From Janibacter sp. HTCC2649 (GTDB lineage Bacteria; Actinomycetota; Actinomycetes; Actinomycetales; Dermatophilaceae): a DNA stretch of 64,000 bases. The first letter of the stretch is position 1. Each line of letters opens with the position of its first letter. Below, in pieces: positions 57,419 to 64,000 of this stretch. The translations under genes were made by a program, and so were the position numbers. The notes below the pieces were generated by a model. The model worked only from the letters and a program-made list of their open reading frames with translations, was not told the DNA's origin and made no database searches. The stretch covers positions 2,608,139 through 2,672,138 of the forward strand of contig NZ_CH672413.1 of the NCBI RefSeq assembly GCF_000152705.1, given 5' to 3'.

Positions 57419-58069
57419 TCAGGCCGGCGGTTGCTCGGACGGAGACTGACGCTCGGGCTGGGGTTCGTCGACCCCGACCTGGGACTGCGGCGGTGGGATG
57501 GCCGTGTCGCGCTGACCGAAGTCGACCTTGGGGGCCTCGCGCTGCTCGCCGACGGCCTCGAAGTACTCAGCCGTCTTGATGCCGAACATGCCGGCGACGA
57601 AGTTCGTGGGAACCGTCTCGACCTTGGTGTTGAGGTCACGCACCGTCGCGTTGTAGTAGCGGCGGGCCGAGGCGATGCGGTCCTCGGTGCTGGTCAGCTC
57701 CTGCTGCAGGGCCATGAAGTTCTGGTTGGCCTTGAGGTCCGGGTAGGCCTCGGCAATCGCGAGGAGTCGGCCGAGCGCCTGGCTCAGCATGTTCTCGCTC
57801 TCGGCCTGCTGGCCCGGAGACTGGTTCGGCGCCATCGCCTGGCTGCGCGCCTTGACGACGTCCTCGAGGGTGCCGCGCTCGTGCGCCGCATAGCCCTTGA
57901 CCGTCTCGACGAGGTTGCCGATGAGGTCGTGCCGACGCGTGAGCTCGACATCGATCTGGCGCCAGGCCTCCTGCACGAGGTTGCGCAGCTTGATGAGGCC
58001 GTTGTACATCCCGACCGCGACGAGCACGAGCAGCACGACGATGACGAGAACGACGATGAGCGGGATCAC
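57419..58069 (-). CDS. lemA: LemA-family membrane protein
   Basis: A 216-residue protein. One N-terminal membrane helix (IPLIVVLVIVVLLVLVAVGM) and the LemA core follow: LVQEAWRQIDVELTRRHDLI, NLVETVKGYAAHERGTLEDV, AIAEAYPDLKANQNFMALQ and RRYYNATVRDLNTKVET. The Pro/Gln-rich tail is disordered. GTG 58069 has AGGGGAG upstream. It is the first gene of the long operon, so the operon promoter should lie in 58070-58330. Confidence 0.92.
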   Translation of the reverse strand: MIPLIVVLVIVVLLVLVAVGMYNGLIKLRNLVQEAWRQIDVELTRRHDLIGNLVETVKGYAAHERGTLEDVVKARSQAMAPNQSPGQQAESENMLSQALGRLLAIAEAYPDLKANQNFMALQQELTSTEDRIASARRYYNATVRDLNTKVETVPTNFVAGMFGIKTAEYFEAVGEQREAPKVDFGQRDTAIPPPQSQVGVDEPQPERQSPSEQPPA

Positions 58070-58333
58070 GTGGGCTCCCCTGCGAGTAGGTGACCTGTCC
58101 GAGCTCGATCCTATGCGTGGCGCACGGACTCGTACCGGGTTCGCGCGGCATACGTCCGCGTGACGACGTCCGCTCGGGAAGGGGATGCGCCTGCTCGGCC
58201 CAGTAGCCGTCAGCGAAGGCTGCTCACGGGTCGTCCATCCCGAGCGGTCTGATGAGCACCTTCGAGGAACCCCTGGAGTCGAGCCTGGCCTCAAATTTCC
58301 CGGCTTCCGGCTCTCCAGTTGTGCGTTAAGAAG

Positions 58334-58372
58334 TCCTCCAATATTACGGTGAAACATCCTCCAATTTTACGG
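58334..58372 (+). promoter_or_regulatory. two 16-bp direct repeats before DUF4143 gene
   Basis: TCCTCCAATATTACGG (58334-58349) and TCCTCCAATTTTACGG (58357-58372) are 23 bases apart, about two helical turns, ending 31 bases before ATG 58404. They are AT-rich within high-GC surroundings, which suits a promoter and a same-face pair of operator sites. The rest of 58070-58403 shows no gene; it must also hold the promoter of the lemA-led operon. Confidence 0.55.
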
Positions 58373-58403
58373 AAAACATCGCGCTTGGTGGTAGTTTCGC
58401 TCC

Positions 58404-59684
58404 ATGAGCGGACCCCCAGCGGAGAAAATCGAGCGCCGCCTCAGCCCGCTGCTGACGGAGAGGGCCGAGGTTGAGCCCGTCATCGCCCTTCACGGGCCTC
58501 GCTCTGTCGGCAAGTCCACGATCCTGACCACGTTTGCTCAAGCCCACGGCGTCCCCGTCATCGACTTGGACGACCCAGCGACCAGGGACGCGGTGGTCAG
58601 CAACGCTGCCTCAGCGGTCAACGAGCACACCCCCCTGTGCCTCGACGAATACCAACACGCCCCAGTTGTGCTCGATGCGCTCAAGGCCCGGCTCAATCGT
58701 GAGGGTGCCCAGCCGGGGACAGCGGTTCTCACAGGATCCACTCGTCAAGATGCACTACCCCGGACGGCCCAAGCACTGACCGGACGTCTACATGCGATGA
58801 CCATCTGGCCGTTGTCCCAGGGCGAGATTGACGGAACCGTCGAAAACCTGCTGCCTGCACTTCACGCAGACCCTGTGTCAGCCGTCGGAGCACACCCAAC
58901 CTCCCGCACGACGCGGGCGGACTACGTCGCACGGGTCTGCTCAGGCGGCTTCCCTCTCGCTTTGCGGCGCCCAGTCGGCGCCACCCGCAATCGGTGGTTC
59001 GACGACTACATCACGCAGTCCATTGAGCGCGACGCGCTCGAACTCGCCCGCATCCGCCAACGACAGGTGCTCCGAGATCTCTTGGGACGATTGGCCGGCC
59101 GGACCGGCCAAGTTCTCAACCTGTCTGCTGCCAGCCAAGGTCTCGACCTTGCCCGCACGACGGCCGAGGAGCACACCCGACTGTTGGAGGACCTCTTCCT
59201 CATCGAGCGACTCCCGGCGTGGGGCAAGACCCTGCGAGCCCGCACGGTTGCCTCGCCCAAGGTTCACGTCGTTGATTCCGGGGTGGCTGCCAGGCTGCTC
59301 AAGGTCAGCCCCGACAAACTCGCAAGCCTGGATCCAACGGCTCTGACCGAGTTCGGAAACCTGTTGGAGACCTTTGTCGTCGGCGAGCTCCGCAAACAGG
59401 CCTCCTGGCTGGATGAGCCTGTGACTGTCGGGCATTGGCGAACCCACGACGGCGATGAGGTCGACTGCGTCATGGAGTTCGACGACGGGCGGATCCTCGC
59501 CTTTGAGATCAAGGCCAACGAGCGCGTCGCTGGCAGCGACCTGAAGGGACTTCGTACCCTGCGTGCGGCGCTGGGGGACCGGCTCATCGCCGGGATCGCG
59601 TTCAGCACCGGAGCTCGGTCCTACACCTACGAAGAACGGATCCACGTCATGCCGGTGGATCGCCTCTGGCGCCCTGTCCCGTGA
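58404..59684 (+). CDS. AAA ATPase with DUF4143 domain
   Basis: A 426-residue protein. Walker A ALHGPRSVGKSTILT (residues 31-38), Walker B TPLCLDEYQHAP, sensor region TAVLTGSTRQDAL, then the DUF4143 part (WFDDYITQSIERDALEL; LEDLFLIERLPAWGKTLR; GNLLETFVVGELRKQASW) and a nuclease-like end (DGDEVDCVMEFDDGRILAFE then IKANE). It belongs to a widespread, often mobile or toxin-antitoxin-linked family of unknown biochemical role. ATG 58404 is used although the leader is AT-rich with no strong ribosome site. Confidence 0.88.
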   Translation: MSGPPAEKIERRLSPLLTERAEVEPVIALHGPRSVGKSTILTTFAQAHGVPVIDLDDPATRDAVVSNAASAVNEHTPLCLDEYQHAPVVLDALKARLNREGAQPGTAVLTGSTRQDALPRTAQALTGRLHAMTIWPLSQGEIDGTVENLLPALHADPVSAVGAHPTSRTTRADYVARVCSGGFPLALRRPVGATRNRWFDDYITQSIERDALELARIRQRQVLRDLLGRLAGRTGQVLNLSAASQGLDLARTTAEEHTRLLEDLFLIERLPAWGKTLRARTVASPKVHVVDSGVAARLLKVSPDKLASLDPTALTEFGNLLETFVVGELRKQASWLDEPVTVGHWRTHDGDEVDCVMEFDDGRILAFEIKANERVAGSDLKGLRTLRAALGDRLIAGIAFSTGARSYTYEERIHVMPVDRLWRPVP

Positions 59685-59835
59685 TCACGCCGGGTGTCGG
59701 CGGTGACGACCGCTGTGCCACACCGGAACTCATGCTCTTCTGCGACAGCCAGCCCACCGGCATACCCACTGGTGGTGCGATTCTCGTCGCCCGGCTCAAG
59801 GCTGAGTTCGACACGACAAGCCTGACCAGTCGGCG

Positions 59836-60498
59836 CTACCTCGCGTCGCGGAGATGGACCATCGCGTCGTAGAGCTGCTCCGATGTCATGGGCGGCTCGG
59901 CAATCGGATGCGCTCGCTCAGCTCGATACGCGTCGAGCATGAGGTGGAGGTTGCGTCGCCAGGCGTCCGGAGCGGTGGTGCCGGTGGCATCGATGATCCG
60001 CCCGGTCGCCCAGATGAGGTTGACGATGTCGGCCAGGACGATGTCCGGGCGGGCCGCCCCGGCATCCTGGGCTCGAGTGAGCACGCCTTCGATCTGGTCG
60101 CACATCTCGTCGTGCATCCGCTCGGTCTCCGCGTTGTCGGTGAAGCGGCGGGAGAGGAAGTCGCTGAACCCTCGATCGCCCACCTGCATGCCGAACAAGT
60201 GCTCCAGGTAGGCGACCAAAGCTGTCCACGGATCGTCCATCGCCAGAACCTCATTGGCCCCGTCGACGAACTCCTGGAGTCGCGGTCTCAGGGCGGCCAT
60301 GAGCAGGTCCAGGCGCGCCGGGAAGTGGCGATAGAGCGTGCCGATCGACACGCCGGCGTCGCGCGCGATCTTCTCCAGCGACGCATCCACACCACGCGCG
60401 GCGAACTCGCTCTGCGCTGCGGCGATGAGCTTGTCGCGGCTCTCCCGAGCATCGCGACGCAAGGGGCGGCGCCCCTGTTCCACCTCGCTCTGGCTCAC
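59836..60498 (-). CDS. TetR-family transcriptional regulator
   Basis: A 220-residue repressor. The N-terminal HTH RDKLIAAAQSEFAARGVDAS and LEKIARDAGVSIGTLYRHF is followed by an all-helical ligand-binding domain. GTG 60498 is the start. It is divergent from the F420-type oxidoreductase gene and probably represses both genes through the paired sites at 60522-60558. Bases 59685-59835 show no gene. Confidence 0.9.
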   Translation of the reverse strand: MSQSEVEQGRRPLRRDARESRDKLIAAAQSEFAARGVDASLEKIARDAGVSIGTLYRHFPARLDLLMAALRPRLQEFVDGANEVLAMDDPWTALVAYLEHLFGMQVGDRGFSDFLSRRFTDNAETERMHDEMCDQIEGVLTRAQDAGAARPDIVLADIVNLIWATGRIIDATGTTAPDAWRRNLHLMLDAYRAERAHPIAEPPMTSEQLYDAMVHLRDAR

Positions 60499-60521
60499 CG
60501 TCGCAGCCTACCGCGAAAGTC

Positions 60522-60558
60522 GAGGCATCCCTCCGGAATAGATTGAGGCACCCCTCCG
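60522..60558. promoter_or_regulatory. paired TetR operator candidates
   Basis: GAGGCATCCCTCCG (60522-60535) and GAGGCACCCCTCCG (60545-60558) are 23 bases apart. Each contains the inverted repeat GAGG-4-CCTC. They lie between the divergent TetR and oxidoreductase genes. Confidence 0.6.
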
Positions 60559-60636
60559 CTTACCTGGGAGCAACGGAGCAACACCGGACGGGTCACTCAC
60601 CCGGACGCACCGCCACATCACGGAGGCACGTTCATC

Positions 60637-61251
60637 ATGACAAGCATCAGCATCATCGGTTCGGGCAACATGGCCACCGCCATCGGCACCAGGGCCGTCG
60701 AGGAGGGCCACACGGTCGAGTTCCTGAGCCGTGAGGCCGCCAAGGCCCAGGCCCTCGCCGACCAGATCGGCCAAGGAACAACCGTCGGCACCTACGGGTC
60801 GCGACCGGCGGGCGACATCGTCATCCTGGCCGTCCTGGCCGGCGCCGCGGTGGACGTCGTCACGCACTTCGGCGAGGCCCTGTCCGGCAAGATCCTCGTC
60901 GACATCACCAACCCGTTCAACGCCGACGGCAGCGGACTCGACACCACCGCGGGCAACTCCGTGGCCGAGCAGATCGCCGCGGCCGCCCCCGACAGCGCGG
61001 AGGTCGTGAAGGCCTTCAACACCCTCTTCAGCAGCGTCCTCAAGCAGGGCAACGTCGACGGTTTCCTCGCCGGCGACAGCGTTGACGCGAAGGCTCAGGT
61101 CGCGGCCTTCATGGAGAGCCTGAACCTGCGGCCCCGCGACGCGGGCGCGCTCAGCATGGCTCACGCCCTCGAATGGGCCGGTCTCCTCCTCGTGGGAGTG
61201 GCACGCAACGGCGCGGGCTTCGACCTCGCCCTGGCCACCCAGGTCGCGTGA
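60637..61251 (+). CDS. NADPH:F420-oxidoreductase-like Rossmann protein
   Basis: A 204-residue protein of the F420-dependent NADP reductase family: nucleotide loop TSISIIGSGNMATAIGTRAV, DIVILAVLAGAAVDVV, ILVDITNPFNADGSGLDT and VVKAFNTLFSSVLKQ. It would move hydride between NADP and F420 or another acceptor. GGAGG lies before ATG 60637. It is likely controlled by the divergent TetR protein. Confidence 0.85.
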   Translation: MTSISIIGSGNMATAIGTRAVEEGHTVEFLSREAAKAQALADQIGQGTTVGTYGSRPAGDIVILAVLAGAAVDVVTHFGEALSGKILVDITNPFNADGSGLDTTAGNSVAEQIAAAAPDSAEVVKAFNTLFSSVLKQGNVDGFLAGDSVDAKAQVAAFMESLNLRPRDAGALSMAHALEWAGLLLVGVARNGAGFDLALATQVA

Positions 61252-61258
61252 GCTCAGG

Positions 61259-61414
61259 TCACCCGTCGCCGCGCGCCTGACGATCGAGTCGGCCGAGGAA
61301 GAACTGACCGACGCCGTGCAAACCGCGCGCGATGCGGGTGACTCCTGGACGGTGATCGGAGCCGCGCTCAACACCTCGCGACAGGCTGCGCAGCAGCGGT
61401 TCGGCCACGACTGA
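61259..61414 (+). pseudogene. helix-turn-helix fragment without start codon
   Basis: An open frame reads LTIESAEEELTDAVQTARDA then GDSWTVIGAALNTSRQAAQQ and RFGHD to TGA 61412-61414. The pattern is a C-terminal HTH seen at the end of larger actinobacterial proteins, for example Clp-N-type. No ATG or GTG precedes it before the stop of the oxidoreductase, only CTG near 61276, so it may be a relic or use an unusual start. Confidence 0.5.
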
Positions 61415-61417
61415 GGT

Positions 61418-61451
61418 GAGTATGCCGCCCGCTCGAGCGGGCGGCATACTC
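61418..61451. terminator. perfect 34-bp palindrome, bidirectional terminator (family copy 2)
   Basis: GAGTATGCCGCCCGCTC is followed at once by its exact complement. It lies between the convergent HTH fragment and desaturase gene. The core and the CCGTT-TG-TCGT flank are shared with 44881-44925. Confidence 0.75.
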
Positions 61452-61475
61452 CCGTTCTGCTCGTTCCACCCCGGA

Positions 61476-62513
61476 TCAACTGTCGCGCAGCGGTGCACCC
61501 ACGTGGTGCAGGTGACGCAACGCCTCGGCGTACGACTTCACGAGTGACGCCTCCGCATAGTCGACACCGATCTCCGCGCAATAGGCCTTCACGATGGGGC
61601 GGGCCTTGCGCAGCTGCGGTGTCGCCATGCTGGGGAAGAGGTGGTGCTCGATCTGATGGTTCAGGCCGCCCAGTGCGACGTCGACCAGCACCCCTCCGGT
61701 GACGTTGCGTGAGGTCAGCACCTGCTTGCGCAGGAAGTCCGGCTTGTCGTCGCCGGTCATCGTCGGCATCCCCTTGTGGTTGGGAGCGAAGATCGCACCG
61801 AGGTAGAACCCCCACAGCGCCTTGTGCACGATCGCGAACGCGAGCGCCTGGGCCGGTGACATCACCAACAGCAACGCACCGGCATACGCCACCGCGTGAG
61901 CGACGAGCAGCGCCGCCTCCGTCCCACGGTTCTTCAGGCCGGGCTTCGACACCGCGCGCACAGCGGACGCATGCAGGTTCAGACCCTCCAGCGTGAGGAG
62001 CGGGAGGAACAGTCGGCCCTGCAGTGGCGCGAGGCGGCGAGCGATACCCGTGCTGTTGCGCGCCTGGTTCTGCGACCAGACCAGGAGGTCCGGGGCGACG
62101 TCGGGGTCGAGCTCCTCGTGGTTGGGATTCGCGTGGTGCCGGGTGTGCTTGTCCATCCACCAGCCGTAGGACATCCCGAGCAACAGGTTGCCCACGATCA
62201 GCCCACAGAACTGGCTGGGCCGCCCCGTCCGGAAGATCTGGCGGTGCGCCAGATCGTGCGCCAGCAGCGCGAACTGGCCCGACAGGATCGCGAGCACCGC
62301 GGCCACAGCCAGTTGCCACCACGAGGCGCCCAACGTCATCGAGGTCGCGATCAGGCCAGCGCTCACCAGCGCGAGCAGGCTCACCCGCACGGCGTAGTAG
62401 GCGGGTTGGCGCTCGAGGAGCCCAGCCGCCTTGATCCGGCGGGACAGCTCGGTGAAGTCGGACCCCTTGCGTTCGCGGGTCGACGGAGTCTGGGCATGCG
62501 CACTGTTCGACAT
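61476..62513 (-). CDS. membrane fatty acid desaturase
   Basis: A 345-residue enzyme with the three His boxes: LAHDLAHRQIF, MDKHTRHHANPNHEEL and GGLNHQIEHHLFPSM. The last one begins with Gln before Ile-Glu-His-His, as in front-end acyl-CoA or acyl-lipid desaturases. Hydrophobic pairs of helices lie between the boxes. It uses a di-iron centre to insert a double bond in membrane lipids. ATG 62513 (MSNSAHAQ) is taken; 62537 is an alternative. Confidence 0.93.
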   Translation of the reverse strand: MSNSAHAQTPSTRERKGSDFTELSRRIKAAGLLERQPAYYAVRVSLLALVSAGLIATSMTLGASWWQLAVAAVLAILSGQFALLAHDLAHRQIFRTGRPSQFCGLIVGNLLLGMSYGWWMDKHTRHHANPNHEELDPDVAPDLLVWSQNQARNSTGIARRLAPLQGRLFLPLLTLEGLNLHASAVRAVSKPGLKNRGTEAALLVAHAVAYAGALLLVMSPAQALAFAIVHKALWGFYLGAIFAPNHKGMPTMTGDDKPDFLRKQVLTSRNVTGGVLVDVALGGLNHQIEHHLFPSMATPQLRKARPIVKAYCAEIGVDYAEASLVKSYAEALRHLHHVGAPLRDS

Positions 62514-62600
62514 GCCTGCGAACGTAGGCACGACCAACGCTGCGGGTCGTCACTCGCCGGAGTGAGTTCGCGGTGCTACCTCAGGGTGACCGCCAAGCGG

Positions 62601-63554
62601 TCAGGCCAGGAAGCGGTGGACGGCGCTCACGGCTTGTCCGTCCGGGCTTGCGGTGATCACGAGCCGTCCACGGTCCTCACCGTCCAGCAGGCATGCGTAT
62701 GCCGGGTGCCCACCTTCCCAGCCCACAGTCACCAGCTCGTAGCGCCCGCCACGACCTGCGGCACTGACCCGAAGGAAACGGCTGATGGCGTCGACCCCCT
62801 GGTAGCAGTGCGGCGCTGGAGGCATCCTCAACCAGGCGTCGTCGGTCAACAGAGCCACGACGCCGTCGACGTCATCGCGGGCATAGGCATCCGCCAGCTT
62901 CGCGGCCAGCGCCACCTCGGCGTCAGCGGGAGCCAGGTCGACACCCGGTGGCATGGCGGCGCGGGCTCGCTGTAGCAGACCCTTCGTGGCGGTCACGGTG
63001 CTGCCCAGCATTTCCGACACCTCTGACAGCCGGAAGTCGAGGACGTCGCACAGCACGAGAGCCGCAGTCTGTCGTGGTGGCAGGGACTGAAGGGCTGCGA
63101 TGAACGCGATCTCGATGCCCGCGCGCGCGGTGAGGGTTTCCTCGGGGCCGAGCAGCCACCCGGGGTAGGGCTCGAGCCACGTCACGGACTCCCGGCTCGT
63201 CGGCTCGGGTGGGTCGAAGGGTGGCAAGGGTGCTGCCTGCGGTCGGCGGGCCCCATCACGGATGGCGTTGAGGCACCGCGAGGTCGCGATCCGGTAGAGC
63301 CAGGTCCGCAGGGAGGAGCGCCCCTCGAACTGCCCGAGGGCGCGCCACGCCGACAGCAGGGTCTCCTGCAGGGCGTCATCGGCGGCATGGACCGAGCCGA
63401 GCAGCCGGTAGCAGTGCACGTGCAGCTCCCTCTCGAAGGGGCGCACCAGGGCGGCGAAGGCCGCATCGTCCCCGGCAACTGCGGAGTTCAGCGTCGTTGC
63501 GTCAGCCACGGTTCCATCGTGCAGCGTTCCGATCGGGTTCGGGGCGGTGTCCAT
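62601..63554 (-). CDS. ECF sigma factor with C-terminal SnoaL-like domain (SigJ/SigG type)
   Basis: A 317-residue protein. Sigma region 2 (FAALVRPFERELHVHCYRLL; DALQETLLSAWRALGQFEGR) and region 4 (AALQSLPPRQTAALVLCDVL; RLSEVSEMLGSTVTATKGL) are followed by a SnoaL-like domain (KLADAYARDDVDGVVALLTD; LRMPPAPHCYQGVDAISRFL). In this class the tail replaces an anti-sigma factor. Divergent from a second SnoaL-like gene 37 bases away, a probable target. Confidence 0.92.
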   Translation of the reverse strand: MDTAPNPIGTLHDGTVADATTLNSAVAGDDAAFAALVRPFERELHVHCYRLLGSVHAADDALQETLLSAWRALGQFEGRSSLRTWLYRIATSRCLNAIRDGARRPQAAPLPPFDPPEPTSRESVTWLEPYPGWLLGPEETLTARAGIEIAFIAALQSLPPRQTAALVLCDVLDFRLSEVSEMLGSTVTATKGLLQRARAAMPPGVDLAPADAEVALAAKLADAYARDDVDGVVALLTDDAWLRMPPAPHCYQGVDAISRFLRVSAAGRGGRYELVTVGWEGGHPAYACLLDGEDRGRLVITASPDGQAVSAVHRFLA

Positions 63555-63591
63555 CTCTCATCACCTCATCGACGTTCAAGGAGAGATCACC

Positions 63592-63960
63592 GTGACACCA
63601 CTAGAGACCTCGCTCGCGTACTTCCGCGCATGGACCACCGGCGACACCGACACCGCGTGGGCGCTGCTCGCTGAGGACGTCGTCTGCCTCACACCCGCCG
63701 GCCCACTCCAGGGCAGAGACGCCGTCGCGGGGTTCATGGGGCCGTTCGCCGCGATGCTCACCCACTCGAACCTCCTCGCGAGTGGTGGTGATGCGCAGGA
63801 GTCCACCCTCGTCTACGACACCGCCAATGCGGCCGTCCCCAGCGCACCGGCCGCAGAGGTTCACGCTGTCAGCGAGGGGCTGATCACCGAGATCCGGATC
63901 ATCTTCGACCGGCTGCCCTTCGCTCTGGCGCGCGGCGAGGTGGTTCGGGCCGCACGCTGA
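63592..63960 (+). CDS. SnoaL/NTF2-like protein
   Basis: A 122-residue alpha-plus-beta cone-fold protein: TSLAYFRAWTTGDTDTAWAL, LLAEDVVCLTPAGPLQGRDA and ISEGLITEIRIIFDRLPFA. AAGGAGAG before GTG 63592 sets the start. It could be a small-molecule isomerase or hydrolase, or a partner of the adjacent sigma factor. The last 40 bases of the window show nothing. Confidence 0.8.
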   Translation: MTPLETSLAYFRAWTTGDTDTAWALLAEDVVCLTPAGPLQGRDAVAGFMGPFAAMLTHSNLLASGGDAQESTLVYDTANAAVPSAPAAEVHAVSEGLITEIRIIFDRLPFALARGEVVRAAR

Positions 63961-64000
63961 CGACGTGGTTCGCCCTGCTAGTCCGGCATGGCGCCGATGC

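Overview
The window is high-GC actinobacterial chromosome. Markers of the phylum are a WhiB7-type iron-sulfur regulator, a PknG-GlnX-GlnH kinase operon, an ECF sigma factor with a SnoaL-like tail, frequent GTG starts and ATGA/GTGA translational coupling. No rRNA, tRNA or CRISPR array was found. The heptamer GGCATAC/GTATGCC is very common in the resident genes, a habit I associate with Intrasporangiaceae-like Micrococcales (Janibacter, Phycicoccus and relatives). That placement is an inference.

Layout. 1-5 kb: a giant protein of unknown function (3' end outside the window), a co-oriented partner and a flavin/FMN-fold oxidase. 5-6.6 kb: an IS110-family transposase. 6.6-16.5 kb: resident genes (whiB7, a secreted beta-propeller protein, a lipoprotein, an AlkA-type glycosylase, a broken SDR, an EamA transporter, RNase J). 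15.5-23.7 kb: two cysteine-peptidase loci, one caspase-like (clan CD) and one papain-like (C1A). Between them lie a HicB-like antitoxin, a HipA-like/HIRAN gene pair, and a DUF1778 antitoxin whose start codon was split by an IS3 element. A decayed second copy of the 5' part of the caspase-like gene closes this block, followed by an IS481 element.

25-45 kb is an accessory island rich in nucleic-acid enzymes. It holds a PIN RNase, a GHKL ATPase with a nuclease-like tail, a restriction endonuclease/C5-methyltransferase pair with a palindromic methyltransferase promoter, a second IS110, a MazG-like pyrophosphatase, a nuclease-DUF2075 helicase, an EVE-like/HNH protein, small membrane proteins and a Phd/YefM-like protein. 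At its right end is a tightly overlapping three-gene operon that joins two nuclease-like proteins to a uracil-DNA-glycosylase-fold protein. This operon is my best candidate for an undescribed anti-phage system.

44.9-58.1 kb is one long minus-strand operon of 11 genes: LemA, TelA, a small helical protein, a CbbX-like AAA ATPase, GlnX, GlnH, a helical protein, PknG kinase, PP2C phosphatase, a VWA protein and a zinc-ribbon/FHA protein. Most neighbours overlap by 4 bp. It looks like a complete amino-acid-sensing phospho-signalling unit (receptor, kinase, phosphatase, FHA reader). 58.4-64 kb returns to ordinary genes: a DUF4143 ATPase, a TetR regulator facing an F420-dependent-reductase-like gene, a fatty acid desaturase, and a SigJ/SigG-like sigma factor facing a SnoaL-like protein.

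A second notable signal is a composite upstream element: box ACGTATCT, then GGCATACCCG, then TCCTCCTTG, then a CCACCG/CGGTGG hairpin. It precedes both the giant-protein locus and the caspase-like locus, and a reduced form precedes the papain-like gene. This suggests that these otherwise unexplained genes form one regulon.
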